Below, piece by piece: positions 52,151 through 64,000 of a DNA stretch of 64,000 bases. The first letter of the stretch is position 1, and the number at the start of each line of letters is the position of its first letter. Made by a program: the position numbers and the translations under genes. The stretch covers positions 620,001 to 684,000 of the forward strand of contig NC_135244.1 of assembly GCF_947623445.1 (NCBI RefSeq), written 5' to 3'. Source of the stretch: Clavelina lepadiformis (lineage: Eukaryota > Chordata > Ascidiacea > Aplousobranchia > Clavelinidae). The notes under the pieces were generated by a model, which made no database searches, was not told the DNA's origin, and saw nothing but the letters and a program-made list of their open reading frames with translations.

Positions 52151-52576
52151 TGAACGTTTTGACCAATATACTGTGAATTCTATAAGAATGCCCAGCAATT
52201 ATGATTTCTCTGATTGAAAAATCAGAAAATCAATCAAATAACAAAATAATAAAGTGGTTTGCTTGGACCAACCTTGTCCTTGTCCTTGAATGTCCTTTTT
52301 TTGACAATAACTTTTTTATTCTTATCGTTTTAATTCGAATTGGCAGCACTAATAAATGTAAATGCACGTTGGTTTTTTAGATATATTGCTGTAAATATAT
52401 GGAACTTGGAAAGCATTCTGAAAGTTGGCACCAAAGCAAGCGGTTTAGTGGCACCCAGCATGTTGCATGATCAGAAATGTTGCATTGTGTTGTCACAAAC
52501 GCTTTGTTACAATTGTTCAAAGATTACGATGTTTGCTTGATGCATTAGTTTTCAAAGATAGAGCAGAACAAATGTC

Positions 52577-52680
52577 GGGTCTAATATACAAGTGCACAAC
52601 CAGATGACGTCACTATTTGAGTAGCTGGGGTCTAGTATACAAAGGCATCCTGTGGTTTTGCACTTGTATACTAGACCCCA
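52577..52680. repeat. Short palindromic element (about 104 bp)
   Basis: The left arm gggtctaatatacaagtgca returns inverted at the right end (tgcacttgtatactagaccc), with about 27 paired bases. A third direct copy of ggggtctagtatacaa lies between them. It has no coding capacity and is probably a tiny inverted-repeat mobile element. Confidence 0.75.
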
Positions 52681-53694
52681 ATTGCCTTATTTTTTTCAAT
52701 TACCACTGCGATTATAGAAGATTTTACCATGTTAGTAGTTACAAAGTTTGCAGTTTAATAATGAATAATAATTAATGCCACAGGTGCACCAGCGAATTAA
52801 GGGAAGGTCGTGGCCCCTTCTCATGACCCAATTCTTTTTGTGGCACCCTGTAGGCGATTTAAAGTCTTCATTACTTTTCATTTATCGAATTTTCTTGTTT
52901 GCGACCCCTTATCAGCTGATATCTAGGAAATCATATAATAAGCAGAGGAACAACGTTTCAAAATTGTACACCATAAATTGTCGCTTATGTTGTTTAAATA
53001 TAAATATGAAAACAAATTCCTTTTGAGACGTAAAAAATCAAAAATTTTCACTCCGCATCTTTGCAATGAGCTCAGCAATGCAGGTGGGTCAGGTATTATG
53101 TCAACAAACATTTGTCTCCCTGTCCTCAACCCAATCGTAAATACGTCACTAGACACTGAGTAAGCGTTTGGTGGCATTACGTGTACTCATTTTGGGTGAT
53201 TGAAATATGGTAAGCCTAACATAACATTTGCGAACATAACATCACATACGAAATTATGCTAATAAATCGAATTCTAGTTAAAACTTCCAACAAATGATAT
53301 AAATTTCATCGTTGCCGCTTTTGTTAACGGGGATTTCCCTGGTTGGAGATAATTTGTGATTTGATTTATGTTAAGGGTTCATTTGTCTCAAGATTTTACC
53401 GACTTCTGCAGAATTGAAAATTTGTTTTCTTAACAATGAAAATCTGGCGAAGTTATATCATGACAGAAACATAAATTAATAGAAAAAAAAAATTTCGTGG
53501 TCTTAGTCTTGGGAACTACGCGTAGCTTAGCAACATGACAAAAGTAGAGAAAAACGCAGCAGAACTTGGCGGAGTCATCTGGCGAAAATTCTTCATCGCT
53601 CGTGTCCTGGATACCGAGGTAGCTTTTGTGCAAGTCTCGATCGTTAAACTTTTTCTTGTTTTATTTTCAAAGTGTTTTGAAATTAAAACTGTCC

Positions 53695-53860
53695 ACCAGG
53701 TCTACTGAGCAGAAGCAAGTGTCGTCAATGTCTTCCTCAAGGAATTACAATGGTATGGTGCCACTAGGTGTCTATCACGGAACACGAGCTGCATTTAATA
53801 CGAGGCCAGCGTTTGAACCACTCGGCTACCAAGCCAACTTTTATTGTAAAGTTCGTGGCC
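53695..53860 (-). mobile_element. tRNA-derived SINE-like copy 2
   Basis: On the minus strand it begins TGGTAGCCGAGTGGTTCAAA, close to the 5' part of a class II tRNA (A-box region), and continues into a body shared with copy 1 (attgtaattccttg..aagacatt). The plus-strand frame across it is an artefact. Confidence 0.6.
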
Positions 53861-54103
53861 AATTTTATTGTTTTTGCTTCAGTAGTTTAGTAGATACAAC
53901 CGTTGAAGTTATGAACGTAGTTTTGTGTTCACTGAAGCGGAACAACTCTGCTGTTTTCATTTTAGTTGTCACAATGACAAATTATATTTCGTTCGTTTCT
54001 GTATTACTTGTGTGAAGTATTAATTCGATCACATAATAAGGAGCTTATTGCATACAGCACAAGTGTATATGAGGGCACACCAGTTCAAACGTGGCAATTT
54101 ATC

Positions 54104-54376
54104 TGGTTCCACGACAATTAACCGTGGGAAATTGACCGCGAACAAACTCACCGGGGACAACTGACCGTGACGTAAATTTACCTAGAACCAACTGACCTTA
54201 AATCATATTATCACTTAAATCATATAATTTGAATAAACAACTATGCTAATTTGCGTAAAAACTAAAAATAAATTGCGTAGCGGTTGGTTTGTGTCGCCGG
54301 CCAATTTGTTGCCGGTCAGTTGACCACGACCATTTGTCGCCGGTGAATTTGTTCACGGTCAATTGACGTGATCCCA
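54104..54376. repeat. Inverted-repeat element (about 270 bp)
   Basis: Left motifs (aattgaccgcgaacaaactc, accggggacaactgaccg) recur inverted on the right (caccggtg.. , cacggtcaattgac). Several degenerate copies of the same aattgaccg/gaacaaa block lie inside. This looks like a foldback or miniature inverted-repeat element; no coding capacity. Confidence 0.65.
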
Positions 54377-54502
54377 ATTTATCTGACGTCATTGTGCGGT
54401 CTTAACAAGTGAGTGAGAAAAGTAACAACCAACAACTCATGACTTGTGACGTAACCGTCACATTATATAATATTAAGTTTAACTTAAAAGATTAGCATGA
54501 CG

Positions 54503-54598
54503 TCACATCAACTCATCTAGCTTATATGGAGGAACAGATTTCTTCTTCTCGCTGGAAATCATTGGTTTTGACTCACTGCTGCCACCAACTGACATCAG
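54503..54598 (-). CDS. Candidate orphan C-terminal exon (unknown)
   Basis: On the minus strand an acceptor (cctgatgtcag) precedes TT GGT GGC AGC... reading GGSSESKPMISSEKKKS then VPPYKLDELM and TGA. Serine-rich, lysine-rich and short, it could be the last exon of a gene whose other exons I cannot find between here and 56 kb. It may equally be chance. Confidence 0.25.
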   Translation of the reverse strand: MMSVGGSSESKPMISSEKKKSVPPYKLDELM

Positions 54599-54723
54599 GT
54601 TATGTTGAAACACGTGGTTTCGTAATTTTACATCTAATAATTCACAGTGAACAAACTGGAATAATGACGGTTGGAATTTACACACAAGACTTGTGGATAG
54701 TTAGGACTTTTAACAAAATGTAA

Positions 54724-56110
54724 GAACTTTATTGAATGAATTCAGTGTAAACTATTTGATATTTTTAAGTTATCTGGAAATACATTTCTCACATTTTTCT
54801 TTTGACTTGTTTCTTTACTAAACAGAAAGCTACATATGCTAGCTTATTTATTTGCATTTGTTTTCACTACGACTATGATAATTATGTCTCTAGCTACAAG
54901 TCGTGGTTCGTTATTCAGTTCCACATCGCAAATCAATCTATGTCATCAATCATTGAAACGGAGTTATCTAAAGCTGTCCTGAAAAGCAGCTTACGGGAAA
55001 ATTCATGCAGTGAAAATCACAAAATTTTACTCCATTCCATTACAATTTGAAACATCACCATTTTGGTTGGTTGGTGCGTTAAAGTACTTTACATAAATTG
55101 AAGATGACTTAAAATCAATTAGCAATGTTATACGTTAACAAAATCTATCAGCAGTAATTGTTACATAATGCTTCATGACGCGAATATGAACAACAGCGGG
55201 AATCGTCCCGTTGAAAAGTCATCTCGCATAAGCCGGAAGTCTGGAATGCCTAAAAACCCCAGATTCCAATTTTCAACGTGGGAACGAACAAATACCATAG
55301 TTACGTCATCATTGCAACATTTCTTTGGTTAAAACCATTGCCAGAAAAAGTAAATTTATCACATAATTTAAATGACGTCATAAACCAACAGAATTACTTC
55401 AGAAAATAAAAGTTGGCGCCGATGTAGGAGGATTGCTATTTTATAAGATGTCGATGTGATCTACTTTTAAATATATGCTTTGTATCAGTTTTGCAGGTTC
55501 AATATTTGCAAAGGTCAAAGTCATAAAATAACGAAGGACAAATAAATCGAAAAACCACACACTTCAATTTAGAAGACTGAACTTCTTTGGCTAAGTTACC
55601 GTAAATATTTCACAAATTTTGTTTTAAAAACGCTTTTATAACATTTGACATTTATATCATGTTATATACGGATTTAGTGTCTGGCTGGTGTTGGAATTAG
55701 CTACATTTCGCTTTCAGTGAATTATCTGGCGAAATTATTATCAAATTAAAACTTGTACAAGCTGTGCTGATGCAAGTGACAAGGTTTGAATAAGCGGCAG
55801 CAAATAATTTGACCAGATGTTCTTTGAAACTACACCGCGGTTATTTTGCGAGTGACGCAAAAAATATTTTCTAAGAGAGCATCAAAATACGGCTTAAAAA
55901 ATAAAGTTTTGACAAAATTCAGTAACTTTAGAAAAACATGAGCCGAGGAAAGACTTCTGCGTCAAATCATTTGCTAGAAAGAGAACTTAATAAACGAACA
56001 TTAACACGCATTGGTCGTATATCGGCTTCACCTCAATGAAGGTCAAAGGTCAATCAGGGGATTGAAAACCTCCTTTCGTTCAGCACTGACAGCGTCAACT
56101 TGTTTATCAC
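54724..56110. other. No gene seen
   Basis: AT-rich. It was checked on the minus strand for the missing 3' exons of the OPLAH pseudogene; none were found. Confidence 0.4.
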
Positions 56111-59100
56111 CATGGGGGATGTCCCCTCGAAATCGAACGTCGTTCTCCTCTCCTGCGATTCGATCTCCACGCGGAGGTTGAACATTCATCCGTCGTCCAT
56201 CTTGTCCGACGCGTGGAGTACGCCGTCCGTTGTCATGGAGACGTCGCGCAGCACATTTCCGACCGCGACCTCGGCGTGGTGTTGGATGTGCGCCAAGTAA
56301 GCTTGGACCACTTCCAATCCGCAACTCGACATGAATTCTAAGAACGGGTGGATTCCCTAAACAGAAAGCCTCGTTGAAATGTCTGTGATTGATATAGTTG
56401 TGACGTCACAAAAACACTGAAGTCGCCAAGGTTGCCATAGAGATAGCGAGTCCCGCAGCACCAAGGTAATTCCCCGGGCGCCGCGAGAACCCCCGATACT
56501 TGAGTGCGCAGATAATTATGTCGCGCATCTTTAAAGCATGACGTGGCAGGTATGACTCAATGACAAGTAACAGCTTCAGATTTTGATCTTGCGTGGTGGC
56601 CGCGATTCGCCGTGAAAAATATCGGCTTCGTGTGTTCAGGGATGAAAACTTGGTGTGTGGTTGGAAATAATGACGTCATGCTGCATAATGTTGTGTGATA
56701 TGATCAGGTAATTTCATATGATACCAACAAATGATTATTCATGAAAATACAAATTTGTCACAAGGGTATATGATGAGGTAATTTTATATGATATCAATAA
56801 AACAAATGATTATTCATTATCAAATTATATTTGACCATTCATTAGAAAAGAAATGGTTGCGGTTATTTACATGAAATGACAATCGACAATCATTAGTGAT
56901 TTGTTAGAAACCAGAAACCAATTCATTGTTTCACCTAACAACTACCATGAAATTTTTCAGCATCATATGAAGCAACATTTTCAGTATAAGGTCTGCAATG
57001 ACAGAATTACAACCGATCCATTGGTTCAGATAAGTCAGAAGCACCTCAGTGTTGCTCAGTTACATAAACCAATTTATCATTTTATATGACAACTACCATG
57101 AAACTTTTCAGTATCATATGATATGATAACAACATGTCATTCACAACATTATCATATAAATCACAATCACATTCAAACATAAATTCCAACCTTCTGATAA
57201 AGTTTCAGTAGCGGTTGTTTAACACAAAAACCGTTGCCTAACAACCATGAAAAGTTTGAACATCATATGATAAACTTTGTGATCAGATCTATAACATTTA
57301 TGACATCACCAAGAAAATCACATGATCATATTCACGGTGAAATCAGGAAGATGAACTCCTCCAGCATCTCCCTCGTTGATCTCTATCGCCATCATCTGGT
57401 AATGCACGGCATCCTGCATGGCCCCTAGGTGGACTGGAATGTGAGGAGCGTTGAAAACGAGACCACCCTCGGGTCCGATAAGATCGAGAAGTCAAGTCGT
57501 TCCTGTCGATTAATATAATGTAATGATTCATGTAATGTTAGACATAAAACAAAGAGTGTTTTCACGACACACAATGATCATAATAGAACTACACCTACTC
57601 AGTTATCAAGAATATATTTATCACATTTATAAGTCTGGCAATATACACAAGACTATATATACAGGACTTTCAAAGACTGAACCACAGGTAAAATGTCAAG
57701 GGCTGAGAAATCTTGGTGCAATAAATTCGCAGAAATTAGACCAAACAAGTAAAAGCAAAGTTAGACGATTATCTAGACCAGTGATGCATAAATAACAAAC
57801 AAGTATAAATATGACAAGTTCAAGCCAGACAAATACCTTAATGTTAGTGGATATCGCTGTCCGTTGTAGAATCCTACCCACCTGTTCTCCAATGCTCATG
57901 AACCTTGTCATATAAATATACTTTTGGGGGTCAGTGATCCCAGTCTAGCACACACCCCATAAAAGTTAATCGGGAATGACAAAGAACCCAACCACATTTA
58001 CAGCTACCCCCATAATCATTGTATTTGATCAAACTTCCAGTTATTGTCAGTTATAAAACTTGCTTCGAGAAATTTAAACCATGAAATAACACTGACCTGT
58101 GTGAAAATATAGAGAGTTGGATGGCGTCCAATTCCTTGCCAATATGCTTCGGTATTCCATTCCCTATCATGATGGTGACGTCACCTGAATAAGTGACTTT
58201 TCACAAAATTACAATTTCTAATCACAGCAGTTGTCAACCTATTATGTAACAAAAAGATCACGTTTGTCAAGCTCTTAAGTGATGTCACGATGACGTCATT
58301 ATGTAATACATTTCTTAGTCATTTCTGCCTTGCAGTCGGGTTCGACCAAGATTGTGCTATTCTTGTCGATGACGATCAGTGGACTGTGAATCATGTGATC
58401 ACATGACATGCATTTGCTCTTACGACCAAGACTGGAGAACTAAATATGCAAAAACTGTTTACTTTTTCGACACGTGCTGGTTTACCACTCGATGTCACTA
58501 GAGCATGATCTTCAACTGCGAAAATTCCGATACCTCCAACTCTGCCACCGTCGTTGATGATGTCACATCCTGGATTGGAAAAACCAAATCATCTCTTGTA
58601 TCTGCAGATGCGTGAATGAGTTTGATGTTAATGAAGTAAAATAATGATGTTTGAATAATCTAAAATTACGACAGGAAGTTTTAATAAAACGACAGCGTAG
58701 CTGTTGCATAGTAATTGGTCGTGAACATTCTACAAATATCATTCGACAACAACTTATACATGGACGAGGTTCTTTGCAACTAAATGTGGAAAATACTTCA
58801 AACTGCATCAGTGTTGATCTTAGAACCCACCTGACTTGCAAAAAGTCACCAAACTTTGATGCAACGAAGTCTAAGTTTTTCACCGTGGAAGGCTGACACA
58901 TGAGGGCACAGCCAGTCTTTGCATACCTCATATTGAAGTAAACGTCGGTTTTGATGCTTTCAGGGGAAACTCTGATCTGATAATGCTAGCACACATTCAG
59001 TTATAAGCTCATCAATGGTGACATCTAGTGTTGGAATGGTCTCTGTGATAGAAATTTAACGGAATTGTTCTCAAACGAGTTAAAGTGATTAATTTCACCT

Positions 59101-60720
59101 GTGAAGTAATAAAAACAAAAACTAAGGCAAAATAAGAAACTGAATTGAACCAATGCAAAAATTGATTTGAAATTACAAAAATATGGAACTTTCTACAAAC
59201 CTCGTAATTTTTCAAACACTTTCCTGGTGGCATCAACATCCAAACACTGGTTGTCATCTGGGCCAAATAGTTTTGGAAAATATCTTTTATAAAACATGCA
59301 CAAATGTCATGTTGCATTATTTGTAGCAACAGAGAAACAGAGCATAGTTAGGTATGTAAATTTTGCCATTTTAATTAAAGTTTAGTGCCGGTAGTAGCAT
59401 AACCTATGATCAAGATATAATATGAAGCATTTTAATCTTAACAATCACTTTATAAGTTACCTCGGATTGATACAATTATGCAGGTTTGTGATGTAATCAC
59501 TTGTAACAAGACAATAGCATAGCATGCACATAGGTGCAGCAAATTAAAACTAAACAACATACAATACTTTATTTCATAACAAGCCATATTGTTAAGCCAT
59601 AGTTACACATCATGGAAGGAAGGAACACTTACTATGGCAGCAACCTCCCCACAAACAGATTGACGTCATTCACAGTTAGGGGATCCCCCTTTCTGTGGCA
59701 TGTGGGACCTGATTGGGCACAAACATATTTGGAGCCAACTACAAACATCTCCGATCGGGAAAACAGCATGGACCTAGCCCACTGCCGTGACTGTGTCCAT
59801 GTTAAGCTGCAATGAAAATGTTCAACTGTAATAGAAATCAAATAAAATGAGAGAATGAATTCTAGTGTCTGTAAACATTAATGCAAAATGGGACGAATAC
59901 AAATGAGACAAGTCATCTTTCTCCAAATATTGAAATGTCACATTATTTTGCTAAAGTTTAAAGCTCGTAAAACTATTAGAAAAAAAAAAACAAGACAGTC
60001 AATACAATATATACACAAAAATATAACGAAGCATGCAGAGTCTAAACAACACATATTAGCACATATCAGCACATTGAGATAGAAAACACACCTTGTCCTG
60101 ATGTTGACATTAACAGGAAAATTTGTGCCATTGTGCCAAGTTTTGCCTTAATTGAGATTTCAAAATAAAATACCTGTGGTGCCTGTATGGTGACACCAGC
60201 TTTAGTAGACTTGAACACATGCTCATATTCCTCGTTGTATCGACTTACATCTGTTGGTACTCCTGTGTAAATAATGGAAAAAAATTATCAAAATGCAAGT
60301 ATTTCCATGTCACAAAACATTTATTACAAAACAAAGATCTTGTTAGGATATTCACAAATTGTCATAAACAAGTGCCCGGCCACGTGTTTACGACAACAAG
60401 CACTGAAATAAATGGTCGGTACACCACGATGACAACACAAGGACATAACTGACGTAATCTTAATAATGTTTGCGTAGCTTTCACGTGCATGTAGCGTACA
60501 TGCTCATACTGATACTGGATGTCCTAGCAGCACCATACCTTCCATGTTGTACCAAATGCTGGGTTGGTCTTCCGATGACATCATAGCGTACCACACTACG
60601 CCACCTGCTGGGCAGACAACATGGCTCTACTTCCATTGAACTTGTAAATGCTTATATTGATACTGGATCTCTTAGCGACAACATATTTTCCATGTCGAAC
60701 CCATTGATAGGATGGTCTTC
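56111..60720 (-). pseudogene. OPLAH: 5-oxoprolinase (OPLAH) pseudogene
   Basis: Exon relics in the correct minus-strand order match 5-oxoprolinase, the ATP-dependent enzyme opening 5-oxoproline to glutamate in the gamma-glutamyl cycle. Pieces: PINGFDME (60690-60720), [19 protein letters not shown] (near 60170-60260), SEMFVVG..GPTCHRKGDPLTVND (59632-59780), LFGPDDNQCLDVDATRKVFE (59200-59280), DVYFNMRYAKTGCALM (58880-58960), a weaker GGRVGGIG piece (58500-58575), LIVIDKNSTILVEPDC (58320-58390), LDAIQLSIFSHR (58097-58186), [19 protein letters not shown] (57837-57905), [20 protein letters not shown] (57352-57502) and GLEVVQAYLAHIQHHAE (56111-56356). Lesions: frameshifts near 59000 (LALSDQ to VSPES), 59780 and 57480, TGA at 56186-56188, loss of about eight residues of the SNHP..GG.HLPD motif, a corrupted GPESAGA motif, and no 3' third. 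Many exon borders are still recognisable. Confidence 0.85.
60540..60720 (-). repeat. Short internal duplication at the OPLAH relic's 5' part
   Basis: Two related segments (about 60536-60585 and 60685-60735) share ccatgt..ggtcttc..atgacatcat-type sequence. Only the second keeps a recognisable GFDM coding motif, so the first looks like a degraded copy. Confidence 0.45.
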
Positions 60721-62475
60721 AAATGACGTCATGTCGTAACCCATAGATCGCATTCAATATCGTGAAAGTGAAATAGATTAATCCCATAAGTGTTTATATA
60801 AACGATGCCTATGAGTTAGAATTATTTAATTTTTTCATAACCGTAACAACATTGTAATTTTTATTTTTTAAGCCTATAAAGCTGAATCTGTTTCGTCTTG
60901 AGCTGCTCTCATTGTTTCTTGCAACCACTTGAAAAGAAATCGTTCAATCTATCGAGAAAGTGATCTACATACGACCCATGATCTGGCCTAACCTTTAGCT
61001 GTGCCCCTTTGCTACTGCGTCACTGTTTTGGCATTTTACACCAATATTACCTAAGAATTACGATTAGTCACAAAGCAGTCAAAATTTCTTTTGTAAGCTG
61101 CAAAGGGCGTTCACAGCGTTTTTGTGCTAAAAATTGTCCTGACAACAATTTGTATTTTGTGCTTTGAAGTAAACAAACACGAAGACTGCAAAAATGTGAA
61201 CTCGCTCGATAACAAAATTGAATTTGGCAAACGAGTGTTACTCATGCGGTTGCAAAAAATCTAGCTCAATAATCATCGAGCGCAATCGTGCCCAGCTCTG
61301 GAATATTTAAACTAAAACTTTGGTAACTATGAGACTCGATGTGAATAAAGAAATACTCATCGAAACTATTCCAGGTCGGTCGAGGTCGGTAACACCAGGT
61401 CGAGTACTCAGCCACAGATTCAACCTCATCCCTAGTGATAGTTCACATATATAAATAAATATAATGGAGATAATTTCAGGAATATTAAAAAGTTTTCAAG
61501 TGATTAGATATATTCGAGTTTCCAGAAAAAAGCACTGATGACAATAATTCATGACATGTTTCGATTATTAAAACCGGAATTAAAATATTTTAGATTTAAC
61601 ACACAGCAATAGAAAGAAGTGTAACGCAAACACCAACGCAACAGGACATGGGATAAAAACAGCGAGAACCAGCTTCAGGTGTGTTTTATTATAATTTAGT
61701 GGACTGGCTGGGCAGGTGTACTAGGCCTAAACAACATGATTTAGTCAATATTGGTTTACATAGAAGATGAAAATCACGCTTTGACTTCAATTTGCCTCCA
61801 GAGTGTAACATAATTTCATTTAATAAAGATTAATTTTCTATGTTCTGATGTTTAAAGCGACTTCGTCATTAACAAAACCCTTTGTTCGAGGAACTCCAAT
61901 AAAGCTCACAATCATAGAAATAAAACTTGGTCAAACACCAACTCACGTTCCTTTTAAGCAAATCTACTCCATTCATTAAACAATAAATTTGTTTCAGACA
62001 AGCTGCTTCTTAACACTAACTGGTTCTCATTTATTGGCACCAGTCTAGCACGAATCTTGGCCATAACTTGTGTCGATAACTCGGATAGAATTTCCCATGA
62101 GCTTTGTGTCATTTTTGTATTTATTTCATCATGACATAATTTTCTTGAACTAGTGAGTAAAACTCTGCCAGAGTTGTAACATTATGAGTCCCATCATTCG
62201 TTTTATTTTATTTATTTTATTCAGCCAAATATAGAAAACTAGAATTTTAAAATCGCAGACTAGTTCACGCACGGTCTCCTAAGTCATCTCCTCAGCTAGT
62301 CAATTGGTGTTTAATGTTGGCCAGAGGTGCACAGCAATACCCGGAGTTCCAGATCTGCTATAGAGGTAGTGTAAAGCTTTCCTATAGCTACGTTACATAC
62401 TTTTGCATTCCAGTCAGACAACAGACTGGTGGATATTGACGAGGAAATTTCCAGCACAACGAGCATAATCTAGGT
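60721..62475. other. No gene seen
   Basis: AT-rich sequence with no conserved frame. Confidence 0.4.
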
Positions 62476-62995
62476 CAGTGCTCTTCAACCTTTTTGTCAA
62501 CGCGGAACCCCTCTTGTACTTTCGCGTTTGTCATGGAACCCCACTAACAAAAGTTTAGAAATTACGAATTGCTTGGTCAGAAAATAAAATATTTCGTTAT
62601 TACACTGTTACACTTCAAAAAATAATTAGACATTTCAAAACATAAACAGTTATTACAAAAGTTATAAAGTCAAACATTTAATGACTCTATTGTTGTTGCT
62701 TTTCTTTTGATCTTATGAGTGTGATGCAACAATAACGTTCTTGTTAACAGCAAGTGACGCAACAATTATATCAATGTTTTATTCGGTTGTTGACTGCACT
62801 CAGCAACTTCTTGTTTAACAAACTGGCCTACTTGGAGTATGAATGCTGTGCAGTGATCGAAAAAATTCGGAATGACGCATCAAAATGCTGAAGCAAGAAA
62901 TCAATTTCCCTAAACAAACGAGGAACCCTCGCGGAACCCTTAAAACTCACGGAACCCCACTACATGTTGCACGGAACCCCTGTTGAAGAGCACTG
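62476..62995. mobile_element. hAT-type miniature element (fifth family)
   Basis: The ends are CAGTGCTCTTCAACCTTTTT and, inverted, TTGAAGAGCACTG. GGAACCCC repeats occur near both ends. Flanks atctaggt and atctagag agree at 6 of 8 bases. It has no transposase. Confidence 0.88.
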
Positions 62996-64000
62996 ATCTA
63001 GAGTCTAGACTTTTATTCACAAGTTCGCTGCAATTAACCGATTATTAAATGTTCAACTTGTTCAACTACTTGTTCAACTACAACGAACCCGTAACCGAAG
63101 ACAACAGGCACAAAAAAATATCCTGTAGCGAGCCTTTAAATTTTATTCTTTTAGTCTTCTACACTCACAGACTCACTGCTTTTGTGTTTAAAATCGAGCG
63201 AAATCTGGGCATAAACATTCTCGACTAAAAAGCGTTTTTGGCTACATCTAATCTCACCTCGGGGAGATCCGGACCTGCCGCTTCTGCACAGCACAGCTTA
63301 AAATTTTTATATAAGTGGTTGGTTTACACTTTACAGGCTCTACGCTCTAGTCTCGACAATTTCAAGTAGTAATAAACATGGGTATTCCCGTAACTAAGCT
63401 TCAACAAGACCTGAGTTTAGAAACTTAGGAGTAGAAAACAATTTTAAACAATGTTTAGGCAATGAGGGCCTCTCATATTAGAAAAAGTGATACTTGCTAA
63501 ATTTATTGTCATTGTAGTTTTTATTGAAACTTCACGTGGAGTAAATATCAATAATCATTTCTAGTTGCGAATATGTTTTGCCTAGAAAAAGCAAGGTGGA
63601 CACAAAGAGCAAGAAACCAAACAGGAAACTGGAAAAGAGTTAAAACAAATAAAGAAATTTCACAACTACGCCAAAAAAACTGTAAAATAATGTGAACTGC
63701 GCACAAAAAAAATATCCAAAAATGTAATAGAAAAATGTCAGAGTTGGTAGTACTTCAAATACTAGAATGCTGTTATGTAGTTATAAAGGTTATAGGCCTA
63801 TATCTAAAAACAATTCTTTAAGGTATAATTAAGTTTAGGTACAGCTTACATATTGTATTTTGAGGGTAAATTTCCTTCCAGTCGCGTGACAATAATATTA
63901 AATAGCGGTAGGCCTAGATATCTATGATCGTCCGTATGGCAAGGCCAGCATTGTCCATGTAATCAACCACTGAGGGGCGTGGTGGACAGTGTTGCTGCAG
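62996..64000. other. Right flank, no gene seen
   Basis: AT-rich sequence with no recognisable gene, RNA or repeat. Confidence 0.4.

Noticed and set aside
53626..54015. 129-residue plus-strand ORF
   Set aside because: Much of it is antisense to a SINE-like repeat and the rest shows no motif.
56043..56324. Arg-rich minus-strand ORF of 93 codons
   Set aside because: It is a shadow frame of the OPLAH exon relic, whose own frame matches the enzyme family.

Overview
The window looks like a chordate nuclear genome of tunicate (Ciona-like) type: AT-rich, compact genes with many short exons and short GT-AG introns, an SSBP/Ssdp gene close to its vertebrate orthologues, and noncoding DNA scattered with hAT-type miniature elements. 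The genus is an inference from gene style and repeats; no marker gene proves it. All gene models were built by hand from reading frames, splice signals and family motifs.

Layout. (1) 0.45-5.7 kb, plus strand: an orphan DOMON exon, then a 16-exon gene for a secreted protein of four tandem DOMON domains. (2) 6.8-13.0 kb, minus strand: a 14-exon ferric-chelate-reductase-1-like gene with a signal peptide, two DOMON domains and a six-helix cytochrome b561 domain with its four heme histidines. The two genes are convergent and share the same exon cassette, so they are relatives. (3) 13.0-20.6 kb: mostly intergenic, with two hAT miniature elements and a few unassigned minus-strand candidate exons. 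(4) 20.6-31.6 kb, plus strand: a 17-exon SSBP2/3/4-type gene with two possible C-termini and a candidate small ORF nested in an intron. (5) 34.0-36.4 kb, plus strand: a four-exon gene whose C-terminus resembles ciliary microtubule inner proteins of the FAM166/CIMIP2 type. (6) 37.3-39.8 kb: a decayed non-LTR retrotransposon fragment, flanked and interrupted by an inverted repeat pair, a 12-bp minisatellite and another hAT miniature element. (7) 40.3-49.6 kb, minus strand: a NACHT-domain (NLR-like) gene whose introns hold a decayed hAT-like element, an inverted-repeat element and a local duplication. (8) 52-54.4 kb: two tRNA-derived SINE-like copies and two palindromic elements. (9) 56.1-60.7 kb, minus strand: a decayed 5-oxoprolinase (OPLAH) pseudogene. 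(10) 60.7-64 kb: no gene seen, one hAT miniature element.

How they may work: the four-DOMON protein and the DOMON/b561 reductase both place heme- or ligand-binding DOMON domains outside the cell, and the second adds a transmembrane electron relay. SSBP is a nuclear LDB1/CHIP cofactor. The NLR-like protein is a cytoplasmic STAND ATPase candidate. Nothing suggests that these neighbours form one pathway. A striking window-wide feature is the palindrome TGACGTCA, present about 40 times by eye and absent from two long blocks.
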